This document shows positions 50,047 to 60,396 of a stretch of 64,000 nt of DNA, one piece after another. The DNA lies in assembly GCA_010909725.1 (NCBI GenBank), contig JAACMV010000011.1, positions 992,001-1,056,000 of the forward strand, given 5' to 3'. Position 1 is the first letter of the stretch. Every line of letters starts with the position of its first letter. Position numbers and translations under genes: made by a program. The notes beneath the pieces are model-generated. The model made no database searches. It had not been told where the DNA came from and saw nothing but the letters and a program-made list of their open reading frames with translations. This DNA comes from Picochlorum sp. 'celeri' (Eukaryota; Chlorophyta; Trebouxiophyceae).

Positions 50047-51702
50047 TTATGGTTTCTTCTTTTTTGTTGCTCTCTTTTTGACATGTTTTTTCACCTTTGT
50101 CTTTCTCTTCTCAGCTTTATCCGCCTTGACCTGCTTTTTATTTGCTTTTCGTAATTCTCTGATTTCTTCTTTGCTTAATTTTTGTCTCTCTTCAAACATG
50201 TGCTCGTCATCACTCTCAGAACCATCAGAAGAGGACGCAGTCTCCTCCTCCTCCTCCTCCGCTTCGCTGTCATTGTCAAGTATGGCACCTGACATGTCCT
50301 CTTTCATTCCAGCAATGGCCTGATAGTAAATTCCTTCAGTATTTTCTCCCTTCTGCAGTCGCTCATGATCTCGCTCAAAGTGAACCACCTCCTCTAGCTT
50401 TTTAGGGATATATGCCTGAGACCACACCTTTTCTGCAACTTCTTCTTCCACAGTCTGCACAATTGGCCGAGCTGCAGCTGTCTCCATCAATGCATCCAAC
50501 TCGGCGTCTAAATTTTCATCTGTTAGAGCTGGATTGACCACAAAGTCAAATAGTTCTTTATTTGTAAGGGTCGCAACACCTTGTCGCCTAAAATAATCAT
50601 TCGAATGCTTGCAGTCTTCCCGTAGAAAGTCAAACGCCCGAGGGTGATCCAATTCAACACTTTGAGATACATCAATGACATGAATTTCGTCATTATGTAC
50701 CAGTAAATTATATTCTGAAAAATCTGCGTGCACCAATCGGCACTTTTGGTACAATGACCACAGGATAAGAATGACTTCTGTGTAGGCCCTCCTCATCCTT
50801 GCAGGAGGCAGCCCTGCGTCCTTCAAACGAGGAGCCGCCGTTCCTCCGGTCCCCAAAAACTCCATGACTAGAATATGAAGTCGCAACTGAATGGGCTTGG
50901 GACACGGTATTCCAGCGGCGTGTAGCCGTGACAAGTTTCTCATTTCCTTTTCTGCCCACATCTTGACCATTTTCCTTGGATTCGATTTGCAAAATCTCTG
51001 GAATCGAGAGTCCCCAGTCACATATCTATCTCTATCTTTGAAAACTAAAATAGCTGTTTTATACACTTTAATGGCCAACTCAACCCCAGATGCATCCTCA
51101 GTTGCATGGTACACATTTGCCTCCTTTCCCGTGGAAATGCAACCATTAATCTCCGAAAAAACACCTCTATTAAGCATTTTAAACAACACCATACGCGTCC
51201 GTGGATCCAATACTTGCTCGACTGTCGCCCTATCAGCCCGATCACGAGACTTGGTCACAGGTGCCTTCTTCATGCCCGTAGCAGCATTTTGTGATGCCTT
51301 TCGACCTCCAAGCGCATCCACCACTTCCTCCTCAAAATGCAACGTAGGGAGAGATCTAGCGTCAAACTTGGACTCTAATCGAGGCATATTATTCCTCGTA
51401 GCCTTCATAGCCTTTTTCCTCTGATCCTGGTTCATCTGACCACCATTAGCATTCGGCCTGTATGATGACATCCCTGTTGAATACGCAACGCCTCCATGAG
51501 CCCCTTTCGCCTCCAGTCCCTCACGCATATCAGCCCATTCTAACGCAGAAGCGACATCATCGTCATCCTCACTACTATCATCCCACGAATCATCATCCTC
51601 TCCAGCATCATACCACGAAGTCTCTACCCCTATGATACCATTGTTTTCCACGGTATCCTCCTTCCTCTCGTCCAACCGCATTTCTTCAAACTTCTGCTCC
51701 AT
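50047..51702 (-). CDS. RIOK1: RIO1 atypical kinase
   Basis: 551 residues, one exon. The RIO1 signatures are all present: STGKEANVYHA replaces the usual glycine-rich P-loop, AIKVYKTAILVFKDRDRYV carries the ATP-binding Lys and the RIO1-specific FKDRDRYV, the hinge MEFLG, HADFSEYNLLVH is the catalytic loop with Asp and Asn, and VIDVSQSVE the metal-binding Asp. The N-terminus is Asp/Ser-rich (DDDSWDDSSEDDDD), the C-terminus very basic (KKHVKKRATKKKKP), as in the family. RIO1 acts in final cytoplasmic maturation of the 40S subunit, binding pre-18S rRNA near the NOB1 cut. It complements NOL9 (60S) as a second ribosome-assembly gene nearby. Divergent from eRF1. Confidence 0.96.
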   Translation of the reverse strand: MEQKFEEMRLDERKEDTVENNGIIGVETSWYDAGEDDDSWDDSSEDDDDVASALEWADMREGLEAKGAHGGVAYSTGMSSYRPNANGGQMNQDQRKKAMKATRNNMPRLESKFDARSLPTLHFEEEVVDALGGRKASQNAATGMKKAPVTKSRDRADRATVEQVLDPRTRMVLFKMLNRGVFSEINGCISTGKEANVYHATEDASGVELAIKVYKTAILVFKDRDRYVTGDSRFQRFCKSNPRKMVKMWAEKEMRNLSRLHAAGIPCPKPIQLRLHILVMEFLGTGGTAAPRLKDAGLPPARMRRAYTEVILILWSLYQKCRLVHADFSEYNLLVHNDEIHVIDVSQSVELDHPRAFDFLREDCKHSNDYFRRQGVATLTNKELFDFVVNPALTDENLDAELDALMETAAARPIVQTVEEEVAEKVWSQAYIPKKLEEVVHFERDHERLQKGENTEGIYYQAIAGMKEDMSGAILDNDSEAEEEEEETASSSDGSESDDEHMFEERQKLSKEEIRELRKANKKQVKADKAEKRKTKVKKHVKKRATKKKKP

Positions 51703-52470
51703 GAGAGCGTACTACGTAATAAGAAAAGAGTACTGTCGATTCCTTTGGAGACCCAGCAACGACACTGCTTAAAACTTGGACTCCTTGTTAGTCTAGCTTC
51801 AAACACCCACAAAGCCCAGGTTTGTCTTACTTTCCAAATATAATGCAATGTTAATGTTTGTATGGATACCCGCACAGCCTTAAAGAGACACCAATTTGTT
51901 ATAATTAAATCCTCCAGTCAGACATGCAGCACAGACTCGACCTGACAAATAGAAATGAGGATTCTATGGCACAGGAAAGTCTTGGCATGCACTTTATAAC
52001 ATTTTCTAATCGCATTGAAATGCCATTCAAAGAGACAATGGCTTTTCTCTTGATTTGTATCATGGCATGAGAGCACTCCCGGGAGTACTACCCGTCAAAA
52101 TTACTTTTGATGGGAGACATCGACATGGCGGCCTTGCAGCACGTTGTGGGTCAGAATGGAGACATATATGTGATCCATGCATACTTGTACTCATTAATAA
52201 AACTCCTCTCTTTGATATTGATACGTGGAGCAGGTATGTGTGGTCGTTGAACCCCACTGGCGTGTCTCAGCGCCCAAGGAATAATTGTGTTCCTCGAGTT
52301 GCATTTTCATACTGCCTTTTGAGTGGTTGTACGCAGCGCATGTGCTAATATATGGACTTTGTTTTCATTCTTTCAGGATACTGTTGGGTGTAGACGTTGC
52401 TTTGGTTTTGGCATTGCGGCTTCAGGTGATTGACTCGTTTGCTCATTTCTTTTAAAATCGGCACGCAATC
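51703..52470. promoter_or_regulatory. divergent intergenic region, RIO1 / eRF1
   Basis: 768 bp, the largest gap in the window. It has short overlapping frames on both strands (for example 52067-52348) but none with recognisable sequence. No tRNA or other RNA gene was identified by eye. A CTTTCAG near 52376 could be a splice acceptor of an untranslated leader exon for eRF1. Confidence 0.4.
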
Positions 52471-54089
52471 ATGGCGGATGAACAAGCAGATCAACAAGTG
52501 CAGTTGTGGAAGATGAAAAGGGTACGGTATACTGTGTATTGTTGACAGGAGTGATGCCTGTGTTCTGAATAAATATCACTGTGTGTGTGTGTGTGTAGCT
52601 CATAAAAATGTTGAATGATGCCAAAGGGAATGGAACGTCCATGATTAGTCTCATCCTTCCTCCTAAATCCCAAGTTTCTCAGACCCAGACGATGCTTCAG
52701 ACAGAGTACGGAACGGCGTCCAATATCAAGTCCAGGGTGAACAGACAGTCTGTTCTGGGTGCTATTACATCTGCCCAGCAGAGGTTGAAATTGTACAATA
52801 AAGTTCCACCAAATGGTCTCATTATCTACACTGGTACTGTTGTGACGGATGAAGGGAAAGAAAAGAAGATGAATATCGACTTTGAGCCATTCAAGCCGAT
52901 CAACACGTCTTTGTATCTTTGTGATAATAAATTCCACACAGAGGCATTGTCAGAGTTGATGGAGACTGATCAAAAATACGGATTTATCGTCATGGATGGA
53001 CATGGATCGTTGTATGGAACGTTGAGTGGAAATCATAGAGAAATTTTGCACAAGTTTACTGTCGACCTTCCAAAAAAGCACGGAAGAGGAGGACAGTCTG
53101 CCCTGCGTTTTGCTCGTCTTCGTTTGGAAAAGCGTCATAATTACGTCCGTAAGGTTGCTGAGATTGCAGTACAGCATTTTATTACAAATGACCGTCCAAA
53201 TGTTGCTGGATTAGTGCTTGCTGGTTCTGCCGATTTCAAGACAGAGTTGAGTCAGTCTGATATGTTTGATCAGCGTTTGCAAGCAATCATCATGGCCATT
53301 GTGGATGTGTCATATGGTGCGTGTTCCTGTGATCTAGAAACCTTTTTGTTTTTTTGAGTGAGAGGGTACCTTACCAATTTCCTGTCAAACCCCATGACAG
53401 TAGATCAAATGGCGGCTACCCAATAATAATTTTGCCACCCCTCGCAATGATTCAAGAAGTGTGACCTCTTGAATCGCTTTTTCTGGGTCCATGACAAGTC
53501 TAACATGTATGTTTATAATACTACAGGAGGAGAAAATGGATTTAATCAAGCAATTGAGCTGTCAGCAGAGACATTGGCCAATGTCAAGTTTGTTCAAGAG
53601 AAACGGTTGCTGTCTTCCTTCTTTGACCAAATCTCACAGGACACTGGCAAATTTTGCTTTGGTATCAGAGATACGCTGGCGTGCTTAGATATGGGTGCTG
53701 TTGAAACCCTGATTGTCTGGGAGAACCTTGAAATCACTCGTTTGGTGTATAAAACGCCAGATGGTGCTCAGGATGTGAAATACTTGTCAAAGGAGCAAGA
53801 AGGCGATGGAGAGCATTACCAAGATAGTGATGGCAGTACATTGGAAGTGGTCGACAAAATGCCACTTTTAGAATGGCTGGCTGAAAATTACAAACAGTTT
53901 GGTTGTAAACTGGAGTTTGTGACGAATAAGAGTCAGGAGGGTAGTCAATTCTGCAGAGGCTTTGGTGGCATTGGAGGCATTCTTAGATATAGTGTGGATA
54001 CTGCTGATTTTGATGATGAATATGGGGAGGAGGGTGTGTATTCAGATTCTGACAGTGAAGATGGATGGTCCACTGACCCTGATATTTAA
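52471..54089 (+). CDS. ERF1: translation termination factor eRF1, three exons
   Basis: Exons 52471-52521, 52599-53316 and 53527-54089; introns of 77 bp (GTACGG...TGTAG) and 210 bp (GTGCGT...TACAG). The product is 443 residues. Stop-codon recognition motifs are [26 protein letters not shown] (NIKS) and [10 protein letters not shown] (YxCxxxF). [17 protein letters not shown] carries the GGQ that triggers peptidyl-tRNA hydrolysis. The C-terminal eRF3-binding domain and an acidic tail ([19 protein letters not shown]) complete it. All three recognition motifs are canonical, which supports use of all three stop codons, as seen in neighbouring genes. The first intron ends in a GT repeat in place of a pyrimidine tract. 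TGTAA is 22 nt after the stop. Confidence 0.97.
52580..52596 (+). repeat. TG dinucleotide run at the eRF1 intron 1 acceptor
   Basis: A 17-nt alternating TG run lies directly before the AG acceptor of intron 1, where a polypyrimidine tract is usual. Length variation here could affect splicing. Confidence 0.9.
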
Positions 54090-54191
54090 ATATATAAACC
54101 ATTAGACTTCATGTAATTCATGTTTGACATTATTAGTATTTATAATAATAACAGCGCTAGGCAAAATAATAAGAACAATCGTCATAAAAGA

Positions 54192-57125
54192 TTATTTTAA
54201 TTTCTTACTCTTCAGTCTTGAATCTAAAAAGCTCTGTCTCATCGATACTTCACTCTTATAGCTGATACAGCTTGGCACGATGAGACACACCAGTACCTGG
54301 TACACCAGCAAATTGGATAGACAAGTGGCTGTGGAAATGTCTCCAAAAGCAGCCGAGCACATGCTTGAATTCAAGAGGGCCGTCATTGGTAACATTGCTG
54401 TCAAGCAGATGACAAGAGCCTTGAAGCGAGGCCGCAATCCAAACGTCAGCATAATAACTTGCAAAAGCGAGCTCCCTTGGATAAGTGCGGATCTAGGACT
54501 CGGTGATGACCCATATGTTAACACATGAAGCATTGTATGCAGCAGCGTGAATCCCACACAGAGCCATTCCCTATGATTGGTGTACATCTCCTGGCTCCAA
54601 AAGCTTGAACCTACAACTGCAGTACTGTACAGTAACAGTATGATTGCAGATATCCAGGCAAGCATTGACGAGGAATACTCCCCAGTGTACAATGCCAACC
54701 CTTGAGAAAACATGGTCATGGCAAGGACTGACAGGTCAATTGTCACCCGCCTACGATTAAACCAGACCTTGTACTGCTCCTCGAGATACTGCGATGAATA
54801 CTCCAAAAAGACGCCCATTTCTTTCCCTCCAGAATCCTGCTCCTCGCCAGATATGGTAGTTTTGGATCCTGAAACCCTATACCATGTCTTCTTGCAAAGA
54901 GTGTCCTTTTCTTGAGCAGAAAGAAGTTCATTCTTCTCAGCTCCAACACTAATGCGACTCTCAATTTCTTCTGCATTACCTACTAGTGTTGCTAGTGCAA
55001 TGGGAGATGTTCCATCAATAGACTTGGCACCTTCCCAGCCATTGATAGCATCAACGCAGTATCGAGTCAACAGTTCTGCTGCATGCCCCTTGTCTTTCAC
55101 CATGACGGCCAAATGAAGAGCTGTTGTCTTCCCTCTCCCTTCCCTACAGCATTCCAGCGACAATCCATACCGCTGCCCCCAAGATAAGATGCACTGCAAT
55201 ACTTCCACACTTTGACTCTTCACAGCATGTTGAAGCAGAGTCATTCCTGTCGATTCCATGCAGGACTCCTCAATGGAAGACATAAGGACCTGTTTGTCTC
55301 TATTGCTGCACAGATACGCTTCCAACGCACTATCCAATAGATGGTGCATCTTTCTCTGCATCAATAACGGGATCAATGCTCGCGCACTCTCTGAAGGAGA
55401 CTTTGGAGCCCTCTTATATTCCCTTGCAACATCCTCATGAGACATTCCACCGGCAAGCTTATCTTTTGCTTCCATAATCATTCCAATTCTATACAAAATA
55501 GTTCGTAAACATGCATTACGGCCCACTCCAAGCATTTCAACCTCATCAGCCTCCTCTGCATTCGTGCACAGGACCACCAATTGCGCTGCAGTTGTGTATG
55601 GACCTCTATTCAACTCAACCTGAAGCACGCCTGGCTTCACACAACCAAACACTGAGATGAATAGACTTTGTGATTTATCATGCGTTTCAATTGACATCAA
55701 ATGAGTTTCAAGATGCTCGCCTCGTGATCTGACAAACACATTGTCACTGCTTCGCACACGCTCAGATTCCACAATAATCTCCACTGGCTCTCTCTGCGCA
55801 ACAATTGCCAAAGAAGATACCGATGTTAACGCTGGAAGCAGATTTCCAGCATTTCTCAATGAGAATATCTGTCGTATATTGTTTCCGTCTGTATATACCA
55901 AGTGCTCATCAATCTGCAATATAGCATTTTTTGTAATTGGTGCTCCGTCTGCCCTTGCTGTACTTCTCAAGAATTTCTCAGCCTTCTCCCTCACATCCAT
56001 ACATGTACTATACTTGTGCTTCTTAACAATGGCATCAGCTTGAAGATACACACACCCCGGTCGCATATAACCCTCCACAGCGTGTGCATCACACAATCCT
56101 TCCAGTCCAGACCCAACACCTGGTGTCAAATCCGCAGGGGTTACCTTGTCCAGCTTGCATGCAACACTAAACAACTCTTGGTCCCATTCTGGATGACTCA
56201 AAGGATTGTCCACTGACCTCAAGATCTCCTGGCACAAATCCGCACAACCTGGTAGCACCTCCTTTCCTCCAGCCCCTCCTGACATAATATCATTATTAAA
56301 AGTACTGTTCGGTTGGTACTCCCTCCTTGTAGGACCACACAACTCATCTAAATCCCAAGAATTCCTTTCATCAGAAAGATATAATATATCAGCGTGCATA
56401 TCGCTTTGCTGTTCCACTGACGAGACCACAGGATCCAAATACGAATCCTGCAACAGATCCAAATCCTCACTCACTGGAAGCACGCTCTCAGGACTTGAGA
56501 TCTCCACACAACTGCTTTGGTCTGTCATTGGAACATATCCTTTCACACTATCGGACTTTCTACTCTGAGAATCCTTCTCATCAGTACTTGTCGACACATC
56601 AGACTCTTTCGAACTATGAAGCACAGAATCAAGACTATTCCCTCCCTTCCTCATCATACCCAATTTTGCCTTTGCTTTCGCCTCCATCGCTGCAAGCTTT
56701 TTATCAGATATATTGTACTTTTGCCTCAGTGCATCCCTATCAATGTATCCGCGAGACTTCAACATGTGCTGAATCTCTCGCAACCTCTTCCTCCGCACAT
56801 TATGCTTCTCCAACCGGGCAATACACGATTTTTTATTCCCATCAAACTCTGCTAAAGCATGAAACTTGCCACACTGCTGGCAAAATCGCTTCTTCTCCCC
56901 TCCAACAATGGAGCACATTGCCTTTTGATGATCAGGGCACACACGATACCGTGTGTAGTACTTCTTCTTCAACCCCACTAGATTCGCATGACATCCATCC
57001 GCCTGACACTCCACGTTCACTTGATCTACTGTGCTAGAACTGTCCTTTCCACCACCTTCTCTCGGCTCTGCAACTGTAGAAAATCGATGCAGGACCCAGT
57101 CTTCCTGCTTCCAAGAAGCACCCAT
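54192..57125 (-). CDS. SBP-box transcription factor with ankyrin repeats and membrane tail
   Basis: 977 residues from the ATG at 57125 (an upstream in-frame GTG was rejected). Residues ~36-115 are a full SBP DNA-binding domain: CQADGCHANL, YRVCPDHQKAM, the CQQCGKFHALAEFDG core of the second zinc site, and SCIARLEKHNVRRKRLR overlapping a nuclear signal. The long middle includes EGYMRPGCVYLQADAI, typical of the large SPL1/SPL7/CRR1 class. Ankyrin-like repeats (TLLQHAVKSQSVEVLQ..., TALHLAVMVKDKGH..., SPIALATLVGNAEE) span ~620-745. The C-terminus has several membrane helices. This class includes the copper-deficiency regulators SPL7 and CRR1; which role applies here is unknown. A His/Cys-rich C-terminal metal motif as in CRR1 is not seen. 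Confidence 0.93.
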   Translation of the reverse strand: MGASWKQEDWVLHRFSTVAEPREGGGKDSSSTVDQVNVECQADGCHANLVGLKKKYYTRYRVCPDHQKAMCSIVGGEKKRFCQQCGKFHALAEFDGNKKSCIARLEKHNVRRKRLREIQHMLKSRGYIDRDALRQKYNISDKKLAAMEAKAKAKLGMMRKGGNSLDSVLHSSKESDVSTSTDEKDSQSRKSDSVKGYVPMTDQSSCVEISSPESVLPVSEDLDLLQDSYLDPVVSSVEQQSDMHADILYLSDERNSWDLDELCGPTRREYQPNSTFNNDIMSGGAGGKEVLPGCADLCQEILRSVDNPLSHPEWDQELFSVACKLDKVTPADLTPGVGSGLEGLCDAHAVEGYMRPGCVYLQADAIVKKHKYSTCMDVREKAEKFLRSTARADGAPITKNAILQIDEHLVYTDGNNIRQIFSLRNAGNLLPALTSVSSLAIVAQREPVEIIVESERVRSSDNVFVRSRGEHLETHLMSIETHDKSQSLFISVFGCVKPGVLQVELNRGPYTTAAQLVVLCTNAEEADEVEMLGVGRNACLRTILYRIGMIMEAKDKLAGGMSHEDVAREYKRAPKSPSESARALIPLLMQRKMHHLLDSALEAYLCSNRDKQVLMSSIEESCMESTGMTLLQHAVKSQSVEVLQCILSWGQRYGLSLECCREGRGKTTALHLAVMVKDKGHAAELLTRYCVDAINGWEGAKSIDGTSPIALATLVGNAEEIESRISVGAEKNELLSAQEKDTLCKKTWYRVSGSKTTISGEEQDSGGKEMGVFLEYSSQYLEEQYKVWFNRRRVTIDLSVLAMTMFSQGLALYTGEYSSSMLAWISAIILLLYSTAVVGSSFWSQEMYTNHREWLCVGFTLLHTMLHVLTYGSSPSPRSALIQGSSLLQVIMLTFGLRPRFKALVICLTAMLPMTALLNSSMCSAAFGDISTATCLSNLLVYQVLVCLIVPSCISYKSEVSMRQSFLDSRLKSKKLK

Positions 57126-57795
57126 GGTCACACCGGTACGTCGCCAACAAATATCAGCACCTTCTTCTTCACGTGTGTGTCAAATTCACTGTATTAAAAC
57201 ACATGCACATATCGACCCTGCATGCACAAGACCAAAACGAGGTCAAACTACTATTTCCGGTACCAACAAGACTCCTCCCATCCAACCCATCCTCCAACCG
57301 GAAACAATTCACGAAAGCAGGAGGCCAAAAAAGTACCACCCTCCCGCAGCCGGACAACCGTCTCCTGCTCTGTGTATATTCCTAGGCAAAACGCCTATAG
57401 TATCCAACTGAAATATACAAATGTCGTCGCGCAATACCAGCAATGAATTCCTCAAGAGGACGAGAGCAACGCGACCACTACCCCCAACACGTATGAGGTT
57501 GGCTGAACAGAATCACAATACCCTACCTTTCTCACTCGCAAAATGACAAGAATTGCAAATAATCAATGACGGAATAAATGATGGTGTCAGTTTCGATACG
57601 CCTCGTGCCGTCGTTTTCCCAGCAACTTGGAGCGTGAGCAAGAAGAGCCCTCATGATGACGTCAGCAAGGTCTGTAATTAGTACATATTATAATATATCT
57701 ATATACGGAGATACACCTAGACTCACAAATACCCCGCTGTATCTCTCTCAGGTTCACATACCATTGGTATAAAATCATTCAACAGCATCAGTATC
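57126..57795. promoter_or_regulatory. divergent intergenic region, SBP factor / coatomer epsilon
   Basis: 670 bp. A perfect CRE/bZIP palindrome TGACGTCA lies at 57657-57664. A CCATTGG and TATAAAA (57761-57774) lie within 35 bp of the COPE ATG, too close to act as a normal TATA box. Short frames present are not convincing. Confidence 0.45.
57657..57664. promoter_or_regulatory. CRE-like bZIP site TGACGTCA
   Basis: A perfect 8-bp palindrome, the consensus of CREB/ATF and plant TGA-type bZIP factors, 132 bp upstream of the COPE ATG. Function is inferred from sequence only. Confidence 0.45.
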
Positions 57796-58821
57796 ATGAG
57801 TAGCAGTGAGGACGTGCTGTTTTCTGTGAAGAATGCTCTGTATCTCGGAGCAGCGCAAACGGCAATCAGTGATGCCGCGCAACTCACAGGATTGACGGAT
57901 GAAGAGCGAGTGATGCGGGATATTCTGACGCATAGAGCGTATATAGAGTTGGGATCGAGCGAGGTAGGTCGGTTTGGGTGGAGGAAGGAGTGTCTTATTT
58001 ACTTGACGTTGTGTTGCGAGTCATCGTCGTCTTACGGGCTACGATCACATCGTCTCTGATTATGAAGTAGTAGTAATAATCTCTCATGTATTGTGACGTA
58101 GGTTGTGCTGAACGAGGTGGGGCAGGATGAGGGGCACCCTGGGTTGAAAGCGGTGAGGTTGTTGGCAGAGGTGAGCAAGTCGAACGAGTATGCGTCTGCT
58201 GCAGAGGTGGTGAGGGGATGGATTGACGATGCGTCCATGTCTCGTAATGAGACTGCCATGGTGGTGGCTGCGACGGTGCTTTGTATGGTTGAGGATTATG
58301 AGACTGCTCTCAAGGCGTGCCACAGTGGGCAAGGTCTGGAGAATATGGCCATTGGTGTTCAGGTGTTGATCAGTATGAATAGATTAGATGTTGCAAGTGC
58401 ACAGGTTTCAAAGATGAGTGAAATGGATGATGATGCGACGTTGACTCAGTTGGCGACAGCATGGGTTGGGTCAAGGCAAGGAGGTCGAAAGCTGCAAGAA
58501 GCATACTACATCTATCAAGAGTTGGGGGATAAATTTGCTTGGACTGTCAAGCTTCATAATGGTCTGGCGTGCTGTCAGATGCAGATGGAGCGTTGGGATG
58601 ATGCCGAGGCGGAACTGTTGCAGGCCCTTGAGAAGAATGCAAAGGATGCAGATACGCTTGCAAATCTCTCTCTTGTGAGCATCTATTTAGGCAAGCCTGC
58701 GGCCAGGTATATTGGTATGCTGCAGACTGTGGCTCCACATCATCCCATGGTGGTCAGAATGGCAAAAGCTGAGGAAGCGTTTGATGGGGCACAGGAGCAG
58801 ACTGCTGTTGCAGCCACGTGA
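57796..58821 (+). CDS. COPE: coatomer subunit epsilon, two exons
   Basis: Exon 1 is 57796-57963 and exon 2 is 58102-58821; intron 57964-58101 (138 bp, GTAGGT...CGTAG), phase 0. The product is 295 residues. The N-terminus LFSVKNALYLGAAQTAISDA matches the epsilon-COP start (FxxVRNxFYxGNYQxxI). TPR repeats fill the protein: AYYIYQELGDKFAWTVKLHNGLACCQMQMERWDDAEAELLQA in two parts, and LSLVSIYLGKPAARYI near the end. Epsilon-COP binds alpha-COP in the COPI coat, acting in Golgi-to-ER and intra-Golgi transport. TGTAA lies 35 nt past the stop but within the end of the convergent dehydrogenase gene. Confidence 0.92.
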
Positions 58822-58843
58822 ATACAAGGCATGGTTGTTGTTT

Positions 58844-59899
58844 TTACTTGTCACACTGTAAATATGAGAAATAAGAACACGTTCTATCCAGTGCTTCTTC
58901 CATAGATACGAGAGGTTTATATCCAAAGTCCTTTGTAGCGCGTTTGCAACTGAATGTCCTGTTCACCGCAGACACTGTTATTCTGAATGGCGTAAAATCA
59001 GTCTCCAGTTTTGTAAATGGACTCAACAATGGAACCAGAATATATTGCACAAAGCACGCAATCAACATAATGAGATGATATGGAAGATGGATTCTGGGCC
59101 TACCGTACCCCAAACCTTCACAAATATCCCCCATCATGCCCCAGAATGGCCTGGGATCATCATTGGTGATAAAGTATGCCTTGCCTGCACATGAACTGCC
59201 CTTTTGCAACGCGGCCGCTGCCAAAATATGCGCATGCGCAATATTACCAGCATATGTCCAATCCATCATATTCTTTCCATTACCGATGATGTACTTCATC
59301 TTGCCTGCTTTTGCTTTGGACACAATGGTGGGAACTGTCAATTGATCATACTCTCCAAAAATACCAGATGGCCTCAACGCACACGTCAGTACACCACCCT
59401 TTCCATTCGCATCCAAAATGAGTTTCTCTCCTTCAATCTTGGTGATTGTGTAAAAATCAAGAGGCTTGGCAGCGTATGGGATGTCCTCATCGACAAGGAA
59501 AAGATCCTTTCCATCAAACACTACTGATGCTGATGATGTATACACCAAGGCCTTTACCCCGTGCTTGACGCACGCATCAATCACATGTCGAGTGCCATCT
59601 ACATTCACACTCTGCATCAATTGATGATTGTACGCATTTGATCCAGTTGGTGCTGCCGTTGCTGTGTGCATCACCACACTGGCTCCTTCAATTCCCCTAT
59701 CAACATCCTCTGGCTTTCTCAAATCGCATTCAATATATTCGACACCTGCAACACGATCCTTCGCATCTGGTATTCTAATATCCATGACCCGAACATCATA
59801 GGTTCCACTCCCTTGAAGCAACTCCACAATATGCCTCCCAAGGAACCCAGCACCGCCGGTCACAACAGCGCATTCCTTGGTAGTCCTCGTCTTCACCAT
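58844..59899 (-). CDS. 3-beta-hydroxysteroid / sterol-4-alpha-carboxylate 3-dehydrogenase
   Basis: 351 residues, one exon. An extended short-chain dehydrogenase: VVTGGAGFLGRHIVELL binds NAD(P), VMDIRIPD ends the second strand, VVMHTATAAP follows, and TSSASVVFDGKD with YTITKIEGEKLIL carries the Ser and Tyr-x3-Lys catalytic residues. Further on are CALRPSGIFGEYDQLTV and DWTYAGNIAHAHILA, specific to the 3-beta-HSD subfamily. A C-terminal hydrophobic stretch (LIMLIACFVQYILVPLL) anchors it to the ER. The best match by family is the decarboxylating C4-demethylation enzyme (ERG26/NSDHL, plant 3BETAHSD/D) of sterol synthesis; some plant members also have a reticulon domain, absent here. Confidence 0.88.
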   Translation of the reverse strand: MVKTRTTKECAVVTGGAGFLGRHIVELLQGSGTYDVRVMDIRIPDAKDRVAGVEYIECDLRKPEDVDRGIEGASVVMHTATAAPTGSNAYNHQLMQSVNVDGTRHVIDACVKHGVKALVYTSSASVVFDGKDLFLVDEDIPYAAKPLDFYTITKIEGEKLILDANGKGGVLTCALRPSGIFGEYDQLTVPTIVSKAKAGKMKYIIGNGKNMMDWTYAGNIAHAHILAAAALQKGSSCAGKAYFITNDDPRPFWGMMGDICEGLGYGRPRIHLPYHLIMLIACFVQYILVPLLSPFTKLETDFTPFRITVSAVNRTFSCKRATKDFGYKPLVSMEEALDRTCSYFSYLQCDK

Positions 59900-59949
59900 T
59901 GATCAAATATGTGTAATTTAAACTCAAAAAACAAGCACAGTGAATCGTG

Positions 59950-60171
59950 TTAACGCTGCTTTCTACGTTCACTCAACTTTTGATCCACGTCTTCGAACGA
60001 ATGCGATTCTTCCACTGGAGGATATTTAACGTACTGTTTCCTATCAATCACGTTTGTCTGAAATGTATCTTTTTTAAATATAACCCAGCCTGTCAAGGAA
60101 ATTGGAATCGCCAGATACACTGCAAATTTAAACACCTCTAGTGGCCCCTTCTTTCGAACTATTCCATTCAT
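59950..60171 (-). CDS. PET100: PET100 cytochrome c oxidase assembly factor
   Basis: 73 residues, one exon. LEVFKFAVYLAIPISLTGWV at the N-terminus is the PET100 membrane helix (LExFRxxxYLxFP pattern in the family). It is followed by VIDRKQYVKYPP, the conserved (D)xVIxRKxxxxPP element, and a basic helical tail (DVDQKLSERRKQR). PET100 sits in the mitochondrial inner membrane and helps assemble complex IV, probably with COX7a. The size and motif order fit exactly. No presequence is present, as usual. Divergent from the gene at 60397, with a 225-bp shared promoter region. Its stop lies 50 bp from the start codon of the dehydrogenase gene on the same strand. Confidence 0.83.
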   Translation of the reverse strand: MNGIVRKKGPLEVFKFAVYLAIPISLTGWVIFKKDTFQTNVIDRKQYVKYPPVEESHSFEDVDQKLSERRKQR

Positions 60172-60396
60172 TCGATCGTATACTGTGGTATTCTATATGC
60201 ACACCAATTACAATTACTACATAGTATCCAAACCGATTCGTAGATGACGAAATGGATCCCCACGATATGTCCTTAATTAAGAAGACACAAATTGCTACTA
60301 GTAGCAACGTTGCAGTGTCGGATCCGACAAATGTGTCGTATTAATCCATCGTGAGCACAGAAGAAGTGATGTGTACAACGAATTGTTGCATACATC

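Noticed and set aside
52055..52348. Plus-strand ORF in the RIO1/eRF1 gap
   Set aside because: It starts at a non-ATG codon, its first ATG gives 93 unrecognised residues, and an overlapping minus frame of similar length exists; chance is likely.
57169..57446. Overlapping short ORFs upstream of the SBP gene
   Set aside because: Three overlapping frames on both strands with no recognisable features; more likely leader or promoter sequence.
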